Source of the DNA: an uncultured Erysipelotrichaceae bacterium
GTDB lineage: Bacteria > Bacillota_I > Bacilli_A > Erysipelotrichales > Erysipelotrichaceae
Assembly: GCA_949296305.1 (NCBI GenBank)
Contig: CASFOT010000022.1
Coordinates: 1 to 39,765, forward strand
Length of the DNA stretch: 39,765 bases
Reading direction: 5' to 3'
Below the pieces are notes generated by a model, which was given only the letters and a program-made list of their open reading frames with translations, ran no database searches and was not told where the DNA came from. Shown here piece by piece: positions 25,681-34,125 of this stretch. Position 1 is the first letter of the stretch; each line of letters begins with the position of its first letter. A program made the position numbers and the translations under genes.

Positions 25681-25716
25681 AAACAACCCATGCCAATTTG
25701 GTTTGGGTTGTTTTTT
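25681..25716 (+). terminator. Terminator closing the opp-aminotransferase cluster
   Basis: AAACAACCCA (25681-25690) pairs with TGGGTTGTTT (25704-25713), with extra pairing in the loop, followed by a T run. Confidence 0.88.
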
Positions 25717-25720
25717 ATGG

Positions 25721-25953
25721 TTACTGATCCTCTTTTAGATCTTCTAAGACCACAGGGTATGAATGGCAGTGTTCTGTTTCTGTAGTGTTTGAAATTTCCA
25801 TCTCCATTTGCATTTTCAATATCTTTTCAATCATCCTGTTCATTTTCTCTATGCGTGAGGAAAAATGGATGATTTTTATTCCATATGATCAAGCATCTCT
25901 GCAATCTTATGCAGCTCTTCGCTCTTGGCTAAATAAAATTCCTGAATCATCAT
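25721..25953 (-). pseudogene. Possible decayed small ORF in the 25.6-26.0 kb gap
   Basis: The 407-nt gap between the aminotransferase and the AraC-type regulator has no intact gene. On the minus strand an ATG-ATG at 25953 opens 25 codons (IQEFYLAKSEELHKIAEMLD, helix-like), then stops. The overlapping adjacent frame continues with a charged helix-like stretch (EKMNRMIEKILKMQMEMEI) to a TAA at 25721-25723. Together they read like one short frameshifted helical protein. There is no ribosome site before the ATG, so this may be chance. Confidence 0.2.
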
Positions 25954-26001
25954 ATTCGTATGGTTAAAGCTTTTTTACGGTATGTCCAAGAACATATGAC
26001 A

Positions 26002-26010
26002 TGATACAAT
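26002..26010 (+). promoter_or_regulatory. Extended -10 promoter of the AraC-type regulator gene
   Basis: TGATACAAT (26002-26010) fits an extended -10; no clear -35. The leader would be only about 15 nt, almost entirely the AAAGGAGAAGGAG ribosome site. Confidence 0.5.
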
Positions 26011-26030
26011 GAAACAAAGGAGAAGGAGAC

Positions 26031-27212
26031 ATGAAAAGTTATCAAGACTGGTTTAATGGGGCAGATTATCATCGAGGAAGCGAGCAGAAAGTTGAAATTG
26101 AGTCCATGATGATCACAAAAGAAGGAAAGCTGCAGCAACATGAGCGAGTAGAGATGTATTATGTACAAGAAGGGTCCGGAGAGATCGAAATAAACGGAAA
26201 GACGTATTCATTAAGTCCGGGCAGCTTTCTTTGTTTATATATTCATCATTTTTATCGTTTTAAGAGGATCGAGACACCGTTGCATGTGATTCGCGTTCGT
26301 TTTTATCTTGGCCTGTTTATGTTTATGGGTTTTGAACAGCACAAAGGAGATGAGAATGAACAGCTGGTTTATCATACGCAGCCTGTTCAGACATTAGAAA
26401 AAGAAGAACAGGTTTGGGTAATGCAGTTAATGAATCAATTATTGTGTGAAACAAAAGAACAGCGATTTTGCAGTGAAAACATCATCATCTATCTGACGAT
26501 GCAGCTGCATTCATTATATTGCCGATTTGCTTTTGAACGGCGTCAAATGCAGGAAGATGCATGGGATGTCTGGAAGGTCATCGTTAAGATCTTATTAGAG
26601 ACAGGTGACCGGACAAGCTTGCGGGATTATGCTGCTTTGCTGCAGCTGAATGAACGAACGTTGAATCAACAGATCAAGAAGACCTGTGGCTACACTTTTT
26701 TGCAGCTGCAAACGATCAGCAAGATCTCGACTGCTTGCTCGCTTTTGCATTTCCCAGACCTTAATTTGGGCTACATCAGTGATTATCTTGGTTTTAATAA
26801 TGTACAAGATTTTTATCGCGTATTTCAACGTGTTATGCATCAAACACCAAGGACATTCCAACAGCAGCAGATTTGTGACCAAAAGATACGTTTTGCCAGA
26901 GAAAAGCTGATTGCATGCATGCAGTATTTGTATCTGCATATACAGGAGCCGCTGCAAATCGAAACAGCTGCTTCTGCGTTAGGAATGAAAGCAGCTACAT
27001 TAAAACAGCTGATACAGCAATATTATCATTGTACGTTTCATCAGATGGTAAAGATGTTGAAGATCAAATTAGCCGCAGCATTATTATGTGCAGATTCACG
27101 ATCTGTAACAGAGGTTGCTGCAGCATTAGGGTATGGCTCTCTAGTTACATTTCAACGTCAATTTAAAGAAATCATGGGGCAAACTCCAACAGAATATCGA
27201 TTAGAGAAATGA
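26031..27212 (+). CDS. AraC-family regulator with two tandem DNA-binding modules
   Basis: A 393-residue protein. The N-terminal cupin-like sensor (about 10-100) has MYYVQEGSGEIEINGKTYSLSPGSFLCLY. Two AraC-type HTH modules follow. The first (about 195-280) has LRDYAALLQLNERTLNQQIKKTCG, then YISDYLGFNNVQDFYRVFQRV and QTPRTFQ. The second (about 300-392) has IETAASALGMKAATLKQLIQQYY, then VTEVAAALGYGSLVTFQRQFKEI and QTPTEYR. AraC proteins normally carry one such module at the C terminus. The reductase pair starts 87 nt downstream on the same strand and is its likely target; the effector is unknown. Confidence 0.88.
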   Translation: MKSYQDWFNGADYHRGSEQKVEIESMMITKEGKLQQHERVEMYYVQEGSGEIEINGKTYSLSPGSFLCLYIHHFYRFKRIETPLHVIRVRFYLGLFMFMGFEQHKGDENEQLVYHTQPVQTLEKEEQVWVMQLMNQLLCETKEQRFCSENIIIYLTMQLHSLYCRFAFERRQMQEDAWDVWKVIVKILLETGDRTSLRDYAALLQLNERTLNQQIKKTCGYTFLQLQTISKISTACSLLHFPDLNLGYISDYLGFNNVQDFYRVFQRVMHQTPRTFQQQQICDQKIRFAREKLIACMQYLYLHIQEPLQIETAASALGMKAATLKQLIQQYYHCTFHQMVKMLKIKLAAALLCADSRSVTEVAAALGYGSLVTFQRQFKEIMGQTPTEYRLEK

Positions 27213-27251
27213 AAAATTGATAATAAATATCACAAAAATGAATATGATTGG

Positions 27252-27271
27252 TGTAAGCGTTTTCGTATAAT
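27252..27271 (+). promoter_or_regulatory. cre-like site abutting the -10 box of the reductase operon
   Basis: TGTAAGCGTTTTCG (27252-27265) fits the CcpA cre consensus (TGWAARCGYTWNCW) at all but the last position. It runs directly into TATAAT (27266-27271), so bound CcpA would block RNA polymerase. The -35 region is weak, as for an activator-dependent promoter. The ribosome site GGAGGG follows. That CcpA exists in this genome is assumed. Confidence 0.65.
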
Positions 27272-27299
27272 GAAGATATGAAGAGGAGGGTCTAAGCGT

Positions 27300-29219
27300 A
27301 TGTATGATCATTTATTTACACCTATTCAAATTCGTGATCTAGAGTTAAAAAATCGAATCATTTTACCTGCAATGGGTACACGTATGGCAAACGAAAAAGG
27401 GGAAGTTACGGATCGTTTGATCGCTTATCATGCGGAAAGGGCAAAAGGGGGCTGCGCGTTAAATATCGTGGAAGTAGCAGCTGTCCATCGCCCGAGTTCC
27501 CCTGCACATTTTGTGTGGATCTGTGAAGATTCATTGATCGAAGGACATCGGAAATTGACCGATGCAATCCATGCACAAGGCGGAAAAGCAGGCATCCAGC
27601 TGTGGCAAGGCGGATTAGCTGTTTCGATGGACCCGAAAGCACAGGTATTGCTGCCATCTGATATGAATTTAGGCAAATACACCATACCAGGCATCAATAA
27701 AGAACAGATCAAAGAAGTGATTACTTGTTATGGAGAAGCCGCAAGACGAGCTGTAGAGGCAGGCTATGACTGCATTGAATTCCATCTGGCACACAATTAT
27801 CTGCCACACTCCTTTTTGAGCGGCGGACTGAACCATCGAGATGATGAATATGGCGGAAGCTTTGAAAACCGTTGTCGTTTCCCATTGGCAGTCATCGATG
27901 CCATACGGGCAAATATGCCGGAAACGATGCCGTTGTTCATCCGTATTGATGCTCATGATGATTTCTTGGAAAATGGATTGACGATCGAAGAAGTGATCGC
28001 ATTCTGCAAGATTGCAAAGGAACATGGGGTCGATGTCTTGGATGTATCGCGCGGCAATATCTTGACCGCAGCGACCATTTATGAAGTACCGCCGATCGAT
28101 CTGCCGCATGGGTTCAATATTGAAAATGCAAGCCGCATACGAAAAGAAACGGGCATGCTGACGATTGGCGTCGGACGGATCAATCATGCTGATTTTGCTC
28201 AATCCCTGTTGGCAGAAGATAAAGTGGACATGGTCGTCATGGGACGAGCACAATTAGCCGATCCGCAATTTGTGAATAAGGTAAAAGAAGGACGCATCAA
28301 TGATATCGTTCATTGCGTAGGTTGTAATCAAGGTTGTTATGATGGTTTTACCGATGTGATCAATCGACCGTTCATCACTTGTATGCGGAATCCGCAAATC
28401 GGGCATGAGGCTGAACATCGTTTTGAAAAAGCAAAGGATCCTAAGACCGTGTGGATCGTCGGCGGCGGTGTCGGCGGTATGGAAGCCGCAAAGATATTGA
28501 AGGAAAGAGGACATCATCCAGTCTTATTTGAAGCAAGCGATCATTTAGGCGGACAATTTATCATTGCAGGCCAAGCACCGGGAAAGAAAGAAATGAGCGA
28601 CGCGGCAATAGAGATGGGCGAGCAGACCTTGCGCTGCTGTGAAGTTCACCTGAATACGATGGTTACACCAGAAAAGATCAAAGAAGAAAAACCAGACAAC
28701 GTCTTGATCGCCATTGGTGCAGTACCGATCGATCTTCATTTTGCACACGAAGATCAAAAACATCATGTATTGGCAAATGATGTGTTGATGGGGAAAGAAG
28801 AGCTTCAGGGAAAAGTCGTTGTGATCGGCGGCGGTCTGGTCGGCTTAGAAGCAGCAGATGATCTGGCAAGCAAGGGATGTTCAGTGACCGTGGTGGAAAT
28901 GAAAGATGCGATCGGGGCAGATCTAGGTTCTTTGCGCAAAATTACCGTCATGATGAAGATGAAACAGCTGCAAGTAGAATTAAAGAGCGAATGCAAAGTC
29001 AGTGATCTCAATGAAGAGGGAATCGTTTTGGAAAGCGGAGAAATCATTCCTTGCGATCATGTCGTTTATGCGGTAGGTTCCCGATCATTGGACAGCACAT
29101 CACTTGTGGAAGCATGCAAAAGCTGCAACATTCCATATCAGATCATCGGTGATGCAAAGGCTGCCCGCCGGGCATTGAATGCAATCGAAGAAGGATATTA
29201 TGCAGCAATGGAGGTGTGA
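27300..29219 (+). CDS. Old Yellow Enzyme-type FMN/4Fe-4S/FAD oxidoreductase 1 (FadH/BaiCD-like)
   Basis: A 639-residue flavoenzyme of the 2,4-dienoyl-CoA reductase/enoate reductase type. TIM barrel (about 1-330) with FMN-site [10 protein letters not shown] and active-site [14 protein letters not shown], then [14 protein letters not shown]; Fe-S cluster cysteines 339, 342, 346 and 361; FAD and NAD(P) Rossmann folds with [12 protein letters not shown] (about 387) and [13 protein letters not shown]. The last cluster spacing is 14 residues against 11 in FadH. It should pass electrons from NAD(P)H to an activated C=C bond. Bile-acid enzymes BaiCD/BaiH share this layout, but so do many others, so the substrate is open. 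Confidence 0.9.
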   Translation: MYDHLFTPIQIRDLELKNRIILPAMGTRMANEKGEVTDRLIAYHAERAKGGCALNIVEVAAVHRPSSPAHFVWICEDSLIEGHRKLTDAIHAQGGKAGIQLWQGGLAVSMDPKAQVLLPSDMNLGKYTIPGINKEQIKEVITCYGEAARRAVEAGYDCIEFHLAHNYLPHSFLSGGLNHRDDEYGGSFENRCRFPLAVIDAIRANMPETMPLFIRIDAHDDFLENGLTIEEVIAFCKIAKEHGVDVLDVSRGNILTAATIYEVPPIDLPHGFNIENASRIRKETGMLTIGVGRINHADFAQSLLAEDKVDMVVMGRAQLADPQFVNKVKEGRINDIVHCVGCNQGCYDGFTDVINRPFITCMRNPQIGHEAEHRFEKAKDPKTVWIVGGGVGGMEAAKILKERGHHPVLFEASDHLGGQFIIAGQAPGKKEMSDAAIEMGEQTLRCCEVHLNTMVTPEKIKEEKPDNVLIAIGAVPIDLHFAHEDQKHHVLANDVLMGKEELQGKVVVIGGGLVGLEAADDLASKGCSVTVVEMKDAIGADLGSLRKITVMMKMKQLQVELKSECKVSDLNEEGIVLESGEIIPCDHVVYAVGSRSLDSTSLVEACKSCNIPYQIIGDAKAARRALNAIEEGYYAAMEV

Positions 29220-29221
29220 GC

Positions 29222-31141
29222 ATGGCAAAGCTGTTTGAACCTTGGCAGATCAAAAGCATGCACTTAAAGAATCGGACCTTTATGGCACCGATGTCTTTAG
29301 GGTATGAAAGCCAAGACGGCTGTGTGAATGAGAAAATGATGGCATTTTGGCTAGAAAGAGCCAAACATGGTGTCGGCTGCATCATCATGGATGCAACCAG
29401 TGTAGATCCAAATGTTCCATACTTAGGCAATACGCTTTGTTTCAGAGATGAACAAAGCATAGAACGTTATCGTGCCTTTACCGATCAGGTCCATGCATAT
29501 GGATGCTGTATCATTCCGCAGATCACCCATCCAGGACCGGAAAGCATCAGTTCATTCTTCGGTGTTCCACCTATGGCACCAAGTGTTTACTTAAACTCCA
29601 TGGCCCAAAAGACCAGAGAACTGAAGATAGAAGAGCTGCCAGGAATCGTAGCCCAATATGCAAAAGCAGCAAAGCAGGCACAAGATGCTGGTTTTGATGG
29701 CATTGAGCTGCATTGTGCGCATGCTTATATGCTGTTAGGTTCTTTCTTGTCTCCGCTGCGCAATAAACGAATGGATGATTATGGCGGATCGTTGATGAAC
29801 CGTTCACGCTTATTATTTGAAGTGATCGATGCCATTAAAGATCTTTGTGGCCAAGATTTTCCGATCATCTTGCGTATGTCAGGCAGTGAACGAGATCCGC
29901 AAGGAAACACGATCGAAGATATGAAATGTCTGATTCCGCATCTGGAAGCACATGGCATTGATTGTTTTGAGATCAGCGGCGGTACGCAATATGAGCGATG
30001 CAACAAGATCATTCCTTGTCATGGCGAAGGGATGTTTACAAACTTAGAAGAAGCCCGCGAGATCAAAAAAGTTGCTGCGAAACCAGTTATAACCGTTGGT
30101 AAGATCTTGGATGCACAAATGATGAATGATGTCGTCGAACGAGGCGAGGTGGACGGCGTTGTGATCGGACGCGCATTATTGGCAGATGAGCAATTTGTCA
30201 GCAAAGCAGAAAAGCAGTTATATGAAGATATCGCGCCTTGTGCAGGCTGCGGAATCGGCTGTATCGGCGAACAGACCAAACGTCATCCTGCTTCTTGTGT
30301 GATCAATCCGCGGGCAGGAAGAGAAAATGAACTTGTCTGGACAAAAGCAAGCAACGTTAAACGAGTGCTTGTGGTAGGCGGTGGTATTGGCGGATTGAGT
30401 GCAGCCTATGTTTTAGCAAAGCGCGGCCACCAAGTGACCTTAGTTGAAAAAGAAGACCAGCTGGGTGGACAGATGCGTTTGGCATGCCGTGCACCGCATA
30501 AACAGGAATTATCAAAATGGATGGTCTATCTGCAGCATGAATGCAAGAAATATCCGATCGACTTGCGGTTGAACTGTGAAGCGGATCCTTCATTGATCGA
30601 AACATTAAAACCGGATGCAGTGATCTTATCAACAGGAGCTTCTCCGCAGTTTCCACCATTTGCTGCAGAAGACAGTATAAGTGCACATGATGTTTTGATG
30701 GAACGTGTATCGATTCCTGGCGGCCATGTAGCAATCATCGGCGGCGGTATGGTAGGAATCGAAACTGCAGAATATCTGATGGCGAATGCACGCGGACCTA
30801 TGCAGGTAACGATCTTGGAGATGAGTGCTCAAGCAGGAACAGGAATGGTTCCAAACAACCTTTTACCGACCATGCAGCGTCTTCATAAGGAAGGTGTCCG
30901 CATCTATACGAATACTAAAGTTTTGAGCGCAGATCCTTCCGGCGTGAAGGTTGAAATCGCTGGTGTTGAACAGATATTGACCGGATTTACGCAGATTGTC
31001 TACGCAACTGGTGTCCAATCACGGTCTGCACTGGCAAAGTCATTATCTCATGATCACGTTTATGTGATCGGGGATGCTCATTCCCCTGCACAAGCGTTGG
31101 AAGCAGTTCGTGATGCATTTGAGATCGGCATGAAATTATAA
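29222..31141 (+). CDS. Old Yellow Enzyme-type FMN/4Fe-4S/FAD oxidoreductase 2
   Basis: A 639-residue paralogue of the preceding enzyme. TIM barrel with MAPMSLGY and [16 protein letters not shown], then [14 protein letters not shown]; Fe-S cysteines 340, 343, 347 and 359 with the standard x2-x3-x11 spacing; FAD/NAD folds [21 protein letters not shown] and [16 protein letters not shown] start it at ATG 29222, seven nt after GGAGG, rather than the in-frame GTG six nt upstream. It begins 2 nt after its neighbour's stop. The two differ clearly around the active site (HNYLPH against HAYMLL), so they probably act on different substrates or positions. Confidence 0.9.
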   Translation: MAKLFEPWQIKSMHLKNRTFMAPMSLGYESQDGCVNEKMMAFWLERAKHGVGCIIMDATSVDPNVPYLGNTLCFRDEQSIERYRAFTDQVHAYGCCIIPQITHPGPESISSFFGVPPMAPSVYLNSMAQKTRELKIEELPGIVAQYAKAAKQAQDAGFDGIELHCAHAYMLLGSFLSPLRNKRMDDYGGSLMNRSRLLFEVIDAIKDLCGQDFPIILRMSGSERDPQGNTIEDMKCLIPHLEAHGIDCFEISGGTQYERCNKIIPCHGEGMFTNLEEAREIKKVAAKPVITVGKILDAQMMNDVVERGEVDGVVIGRALLADEQFVSKAEKQLYEDIAPCAGCGIGCIGEQTKRHPASCVINPRAGRENELVWTKASNVKRVLVVGGGIGGLSAAYVLAKRGHQVTLVEKEDQLGGQMRLACRAPHKQELSKWMVYLQHECKKYPIDLRLNCEADPSLIETLKPDAVILSTGASPQFPPFAAEDSISAHDVLMERVSIPGGHVAIIGGGMVGIETAEYLMANARGPMQVTILEMSAQAGTGMVPNNLLPTMQRLHKEGVRIYTNTKVLSADPSGVKVEIAGVEQILTGFTQIVYATGVQSRSALAKSLSHDHVYVIGDAHSPAQALEAVRDAFEIGMKL

Positions 31142-31151
31142 GACTGTTATT

Positions 31152-31190
31152 ACCCTCCTTGCTGTTTTGCAGAAAGGAGGGTTCTTTTTT
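31152..31190 (+). terminator. Terminator of the reductase operon
   Basis: ACCCTCCTT (31152-31160) pairs with AAGGAGGGT (31174-31182), followed by TCTTTTTT. Confidence 0.88.
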
Positions 31191-31220
31191 ATGATGCGAT
31201 GAGACGTTAAATGGAAGCGT

Positions 31221-31252
31221 AAAAAAATGGATGTCTTCTGTGAAACATCCAT
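31221..31252 (-). terminator. Terminator of the transporter-Tgt gene
   Basis: On the minus strand ATGGATGT (31252-31245) pairs with ACATCCAT (31234-31227), followed by a T run (31227-31221). It lies just past the stop codon of the fusion gene. Confidence 0.85.
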
Positions 31253-31262
31253 TGATTTATAC

Positions 31263-33098
31263 TTATTTCTGATAATAATCTTTTAAGAAGTTCTCTTTAT
31301 ATTGTTCAAATGTGCCATCAAGGATCGCTGCACGTGCTTCTTCGGTCAATCGGATGATAAAACGAAGATTGTGCATGGATGCGAGATTGAAATATTTTTC
31401 GTGATCTTTTGGATCACTTGATTTTAACAGGGCTCTAAGCTGTCCTCTGGTCCATCCGGCTTGACAGGTCGGACAATCGCAGCCTTCTTCGATGAGCTCA
31501 TTGCTGTCGGTAAATTTTTTGATGGCGATGTTGCCATGCCGCGTATAGATCCGGCCGTGTCTTGCTTCTCTGGTCGGGGCAACACAGTCAAAGGTATCCG
31601 CACCCATTTCGGTACCGATCAAGATATCATCTGGATGAGATAAGCCTAATAAATGCCGTGGTTTTCCTTCTGGAAGTTCTTCACAGCACCAACGCAGGAT
31701 CTCTCCTAAGCTTTCTTTCAAGAAAGCGCCGCCTAGCCCATATCCATCAAAATCCATCTTTGCAAGCTTCTTGGCAGTCGATCGACGAAGATCTTCCCAT
31801 CGTCCCCCTTGCAGGACTCCATAGAGCGATTGATGATAGCCCAGATCATCACAATGTTTTTTATGATACTTCAAACTTCGCTTTGCCCAACGCTCGGTAC
31901 GTGCTAAAGCCTCTTTATTATATTCATAGGTATCTGCTAATGATGTCAGTTCATCATAAGCCATGTGGATGTCTGCACCGATGCGGCATTGAATTTCCAT
32001 CGATTCTTTTGGACCGATGAAATCATCCTGATCAGTAAATGGATCATGGAACTGCACGCCGTCTTCACATACATGCGCCAAACGTTCTTCTTTTTCTGCA
32101 TTGACGATATTCCGTTCTTTTTCCATGCTGACAACCTTTCCGCATCCCGATCCTAAAGACATGACCTGAAAGCCGCCGGAATCGGTCAATGTCGGACCGT
32201 TCCAGCCAGACCATTTAGCTAAACCGCCTTGCTTTGCAATTTCTGGCGAAATATTACGCAGATGATAACCGTTGCTGAGCATAGCCTGCGCTTGGATCGA
32301 TTTCAGATCGTTCATCGATAGGTAACGCACTTCCCCATGTGTGCCAACGGTCATGAATGCAGGTGTTTTGATATCGCCATGCGGGGTATGGATGATTCCG
32401 GCACGTCCTAGCTTGCCTGGAATCTTCTTTGTGATCTCAAAGCTGAACTGATTGTTGTTCTGATATTCTGTTAAATATGGGTGCAGTTTCTTTGCTATCA
32501 AAGCTTCTATCGGCGATAAGATGATTTCAAAGCTAATGCCCAATAGATAAGCAAAGACTGCCTGTATTAAAAATGCCTGCAATGGAAGCACGCCTAAGAA
32601 AGCAATCGTTTCGAAGATGGCTGAATCGATGATATGTGCAAAAACAGAAGAACCAAGCGCACGAGCAATAAAGCTCTTGCGGAAACAGTTTCGGCCATTG
32701 CGCATACGTATAAAAAGATAGTTATTCATGAAATTGGAGCATACATAAGCAGCAAGCGAGGCAAAGATGATGCGCGGTGTAAAGCCGACCACGTTTGTAA
32801 AAGCTTCTTGCAATTGCCAGTCTGGATACTGCGGCAAAGCGATGACGATATAAAATACCGCAATTGCCAGCAAGTTGACCAAAAAACTGGCCCAGATGAC
32901 ATTTTTGGCAATTCGCTTTCCATAAAATTCTATAATTAGATCCCCAATAATATAAGTAAGCGGAAAGACCACGACACCCCCATCTACAGCGATGCCAAAA
33001 AAATCCCATAACTTGATAGCAGCTATGTTTGATATGAGTAGCGTTCCTGCAGAGATTGCTGCAAAATAAATCAGTGTTCGTTGTTTTAAATTTGACAT
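31263..33098 (-). CDS. tgt: Fusion of VUT/YhhQ queuosine-precursor transporter and tRNA-guanine transglycosylase
   Basis: One 611-residue frame with two complete domains. Residues 1 to about 212 are a VUT-family (YhhQ/COG1738) permease with about six helices (VVVFPLTYIIGDLIIEFYGK; ALGSSVFAHIIDSAIFETIAF). From about 216 it is bacterial Tgt: FMTVGTHGEVRYL, LTDSGGFQVMSL, nucleophile Asp504 in ADTFDCVAPTR, zinc ligands Cys540, Cys542, Cys545 and His576. Tgt exchanges the wobble guanine in GUN-anticodon tRNAs for a 7-deazaguanine. The base-recognition loop reads GLGGAFLKESLGE, unlike the canonical GGLAVGE, and Cys545-His576 is longer than usual. The start is ATG 33098: a stop lies five codons upstream and no other Met occurs before 124. 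It has no ribosome site. Confidence 0.93.
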   Translation of the reverse strand: MSNLKQRTLIYFAAISAGTLLISNIAAIKLWDFFGIAVDGGVVVFPLTYIIGDLIIEFYGKRIAKNVIWASFLVNLLAIAVFYIVIALPQYPDWQLQEAFTNVVGFTPRIIFASLAAYVCSNFMNNYLFIRMRNGRNCFRKSFIARALGSSVFAHIIDSAIFETIAFLGVLPLQAFLIQAVFAYLLGISFEIILSPIEALIAKKLHPYLTEYQNNNQFSFEITKKIPGKLGRAGIIHTPHGDIKTPAFMTVGTHGEVRYLSMNDLKSIQAQAMLSNGYHLRNISPEIAKQGGLAKWSGWNGPTLTDSGGFQVMSLGSGCGKVVSMEKERNIVNAEKEERLAHVCEDGVQFHDPFTDQDDFIGPKESMEIQCRIGADIHMAYDELTSLADTYEYNKEALARTERWAKRSLKYHKKHCDDLGYHQSLYGVLQGGRWEDLRRSTAKKLAKMDFDGYGLGGAFLKESLGEILRWCCEELPEGKPRHLLGLSHPDDILIGTEMGADTFDCVAPTREARHGRIYTRHGNIAIKKFTDSNELIEEGCDCPTCQAGWTRGQLRALLKSSDPKDHEKYFNLASMHNLRFIIRLTEEARAAILDGTFEQYKENFLKDYYQK

Positions 33099-33104
33099 GA
33101 ACGC

Positions 33105-33113
33105 ATTATATCA
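33105..33113 (-). promoter_or_regulatory. Extended -10 promoter giving a leaderless transporter-Tgt mRNA
   Basis: On the minus strand TGATATAAT (33113-33105) is a perfect extended -10. Only six nt separate it from the ATG at 33098, so the transcript would begin at or within a base or two of the start codon. No Shine-Dalgarno sequence lies upstream. A second -10-like TATAAT sits about 14 nt further up and would give a leader of some 14 nt, also without a ribosome site. Confidence 0.6.
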
Positions 33114-33153
33114 TAAATTATAAGAAAAGCGCAGGATTATTTTTTTATGTATG

Positions 33154-33162
33154 TGGTACAAT
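33154..33162 (+). promoter_or_regulatory. Extended -10 promoter of the 33.2 kb membrane-protein gene
   Basis: TGGTACAAT (33154-33162), divergent from the transporter-Tgt promoter 40 bp away, about 12 nt before the AAGAAAGGA ribosome site. Confidence 0.55.
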
Positions 33163-33192
33163 GAACACTAAACAAGAAAGGAATGCTCATAT

Positions 33193-34002
33193 ATGAAAAA
33201 AATGATCGTAGTCCTATGTTTTTTTCTCTTTCTATGCAGTTCGATCCTTTTTTCAGCATCGATCTGTGCAAGAAATGTTGTAAATGATACTTTCGGAATG
33301 ATATTGATACAAGAATTAAATCTGAAAGAAAAGATTCACCGCTCGATCGAGGATCGTTTTCCGCAAAATGGTTTCTTAGGCAATATCGCTGCAACTGTTT
33401 TTTCATCGATCATTGAAAGTGAAGAAACTTCTCGTGTACTCAATCAATATTTGGAAGAGTTCATAGAAGACGTTGTTCAAGAAGAAGCAGATGGAGAAGC
33501 GTTTGTGCAAATGTTGAGAGATCTGTTGCAAAAAGGGATTGAGGATCCATCCGTTTCTGTTGATGAGCAGGCAGCGAGTCAGCTGGAAGCAATCTTAGAT
33601 CAAATCGATCTCTCTTCTGCATATGAACAGGTACTCGGGGAAGTGCATGCTCAAATGAGCACTCAACAGCTGCAGCTGCTGCGTCAATACCTGTTTATCC
33701 GCAGTGATACTGCCTACTATGGCAGTTTATGTATCATCGTGCTCAGTGCAGTGCTTTTCTTCATACAAGGCATACGTAAAGGTCTGCGAAACTTGGCGCT
33801 TAGTTCGTTTTTGGTATCTTTTATGATTGGTACGCTTTGGGCATTAGCCTCCTTTGTGGCAAGCCAATTCGAAGCCGATCTATTTGGATCATTGATCCAA
33901 ACGAGCATTCAGCCTATGATGAATGTCTGTTGTACTTTCTTTATGATCGCTGTGATTTCGTTTGCTGTGCGGCTGATTGATCAGAAGATCGCCGTTCGTT
34001 GA
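33193..34002 (+). CDS. Membrane protein of unknown function
   Basis: A 269-residue protein I do not recognise. A hydrophobic N-terminal segment (about 4-24, possible signal anchor), an acidic, helical, probably extracytoplasmic region (about 27-172, rich in Glu/Gln), then three hydrophobic segments (about 175-193, 201-222 and 240-260) with positive charge between the first two (IRKGLRN). The plan is like that of small Firmicute membrane proteins with an external helical domain. Its own promoter and ribosome site support it as a real gene. Neighbours give no functional hint. Confidence 0.75.
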   Translation: MKKMIVVLCFFLFLCSSILFSASICARNVVNDTFGMILIQELNLKEKIHRSIEDRFPQNGFLGNIAATVFSSIIESEETSRVLNQYLEEFIEDVVQEEADGEAFVQMLRDLLQKGIEDPSVSVDEQAASQLEAILDQIDLSSAYEQVLGEVHAQMSTQQLQLLRQYLFIRSDTAYYGSLCIIVLSAVLFFIQGIRKGLRNLALSSFLVSFMIGTLWALASFVASQFEADLFGSLIQTSIQPMMNVCCTFFMIAVISFAVRLIDQKIAVR

Positions 34003-34125
34003 CGGAAACGCGCATTTATGGTACATTTACAGCTATACAAGCGCTTCTTCTGCGAAACAGATTATGCTGATCGAGGCAGATCAGCGCCTGTAGATGAGTT
34101 CAACAATAAAGAGGAGTGATGCATA

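Noticed and set aside
27300-31141. Calling the reductase pair baiCD and baiH.
   Set aside because: Length and domain order fit, but no other bile-acid genes are present and many unrelated OYE enzymes share the layout.
31263-33098. A preQ1 riboswitch upstream of the transporter-Tgt gene.
   Set aside because: The short space before the ATG has no preQ1 aptamer pattern, and the promoter leaves practically no leader RNA.
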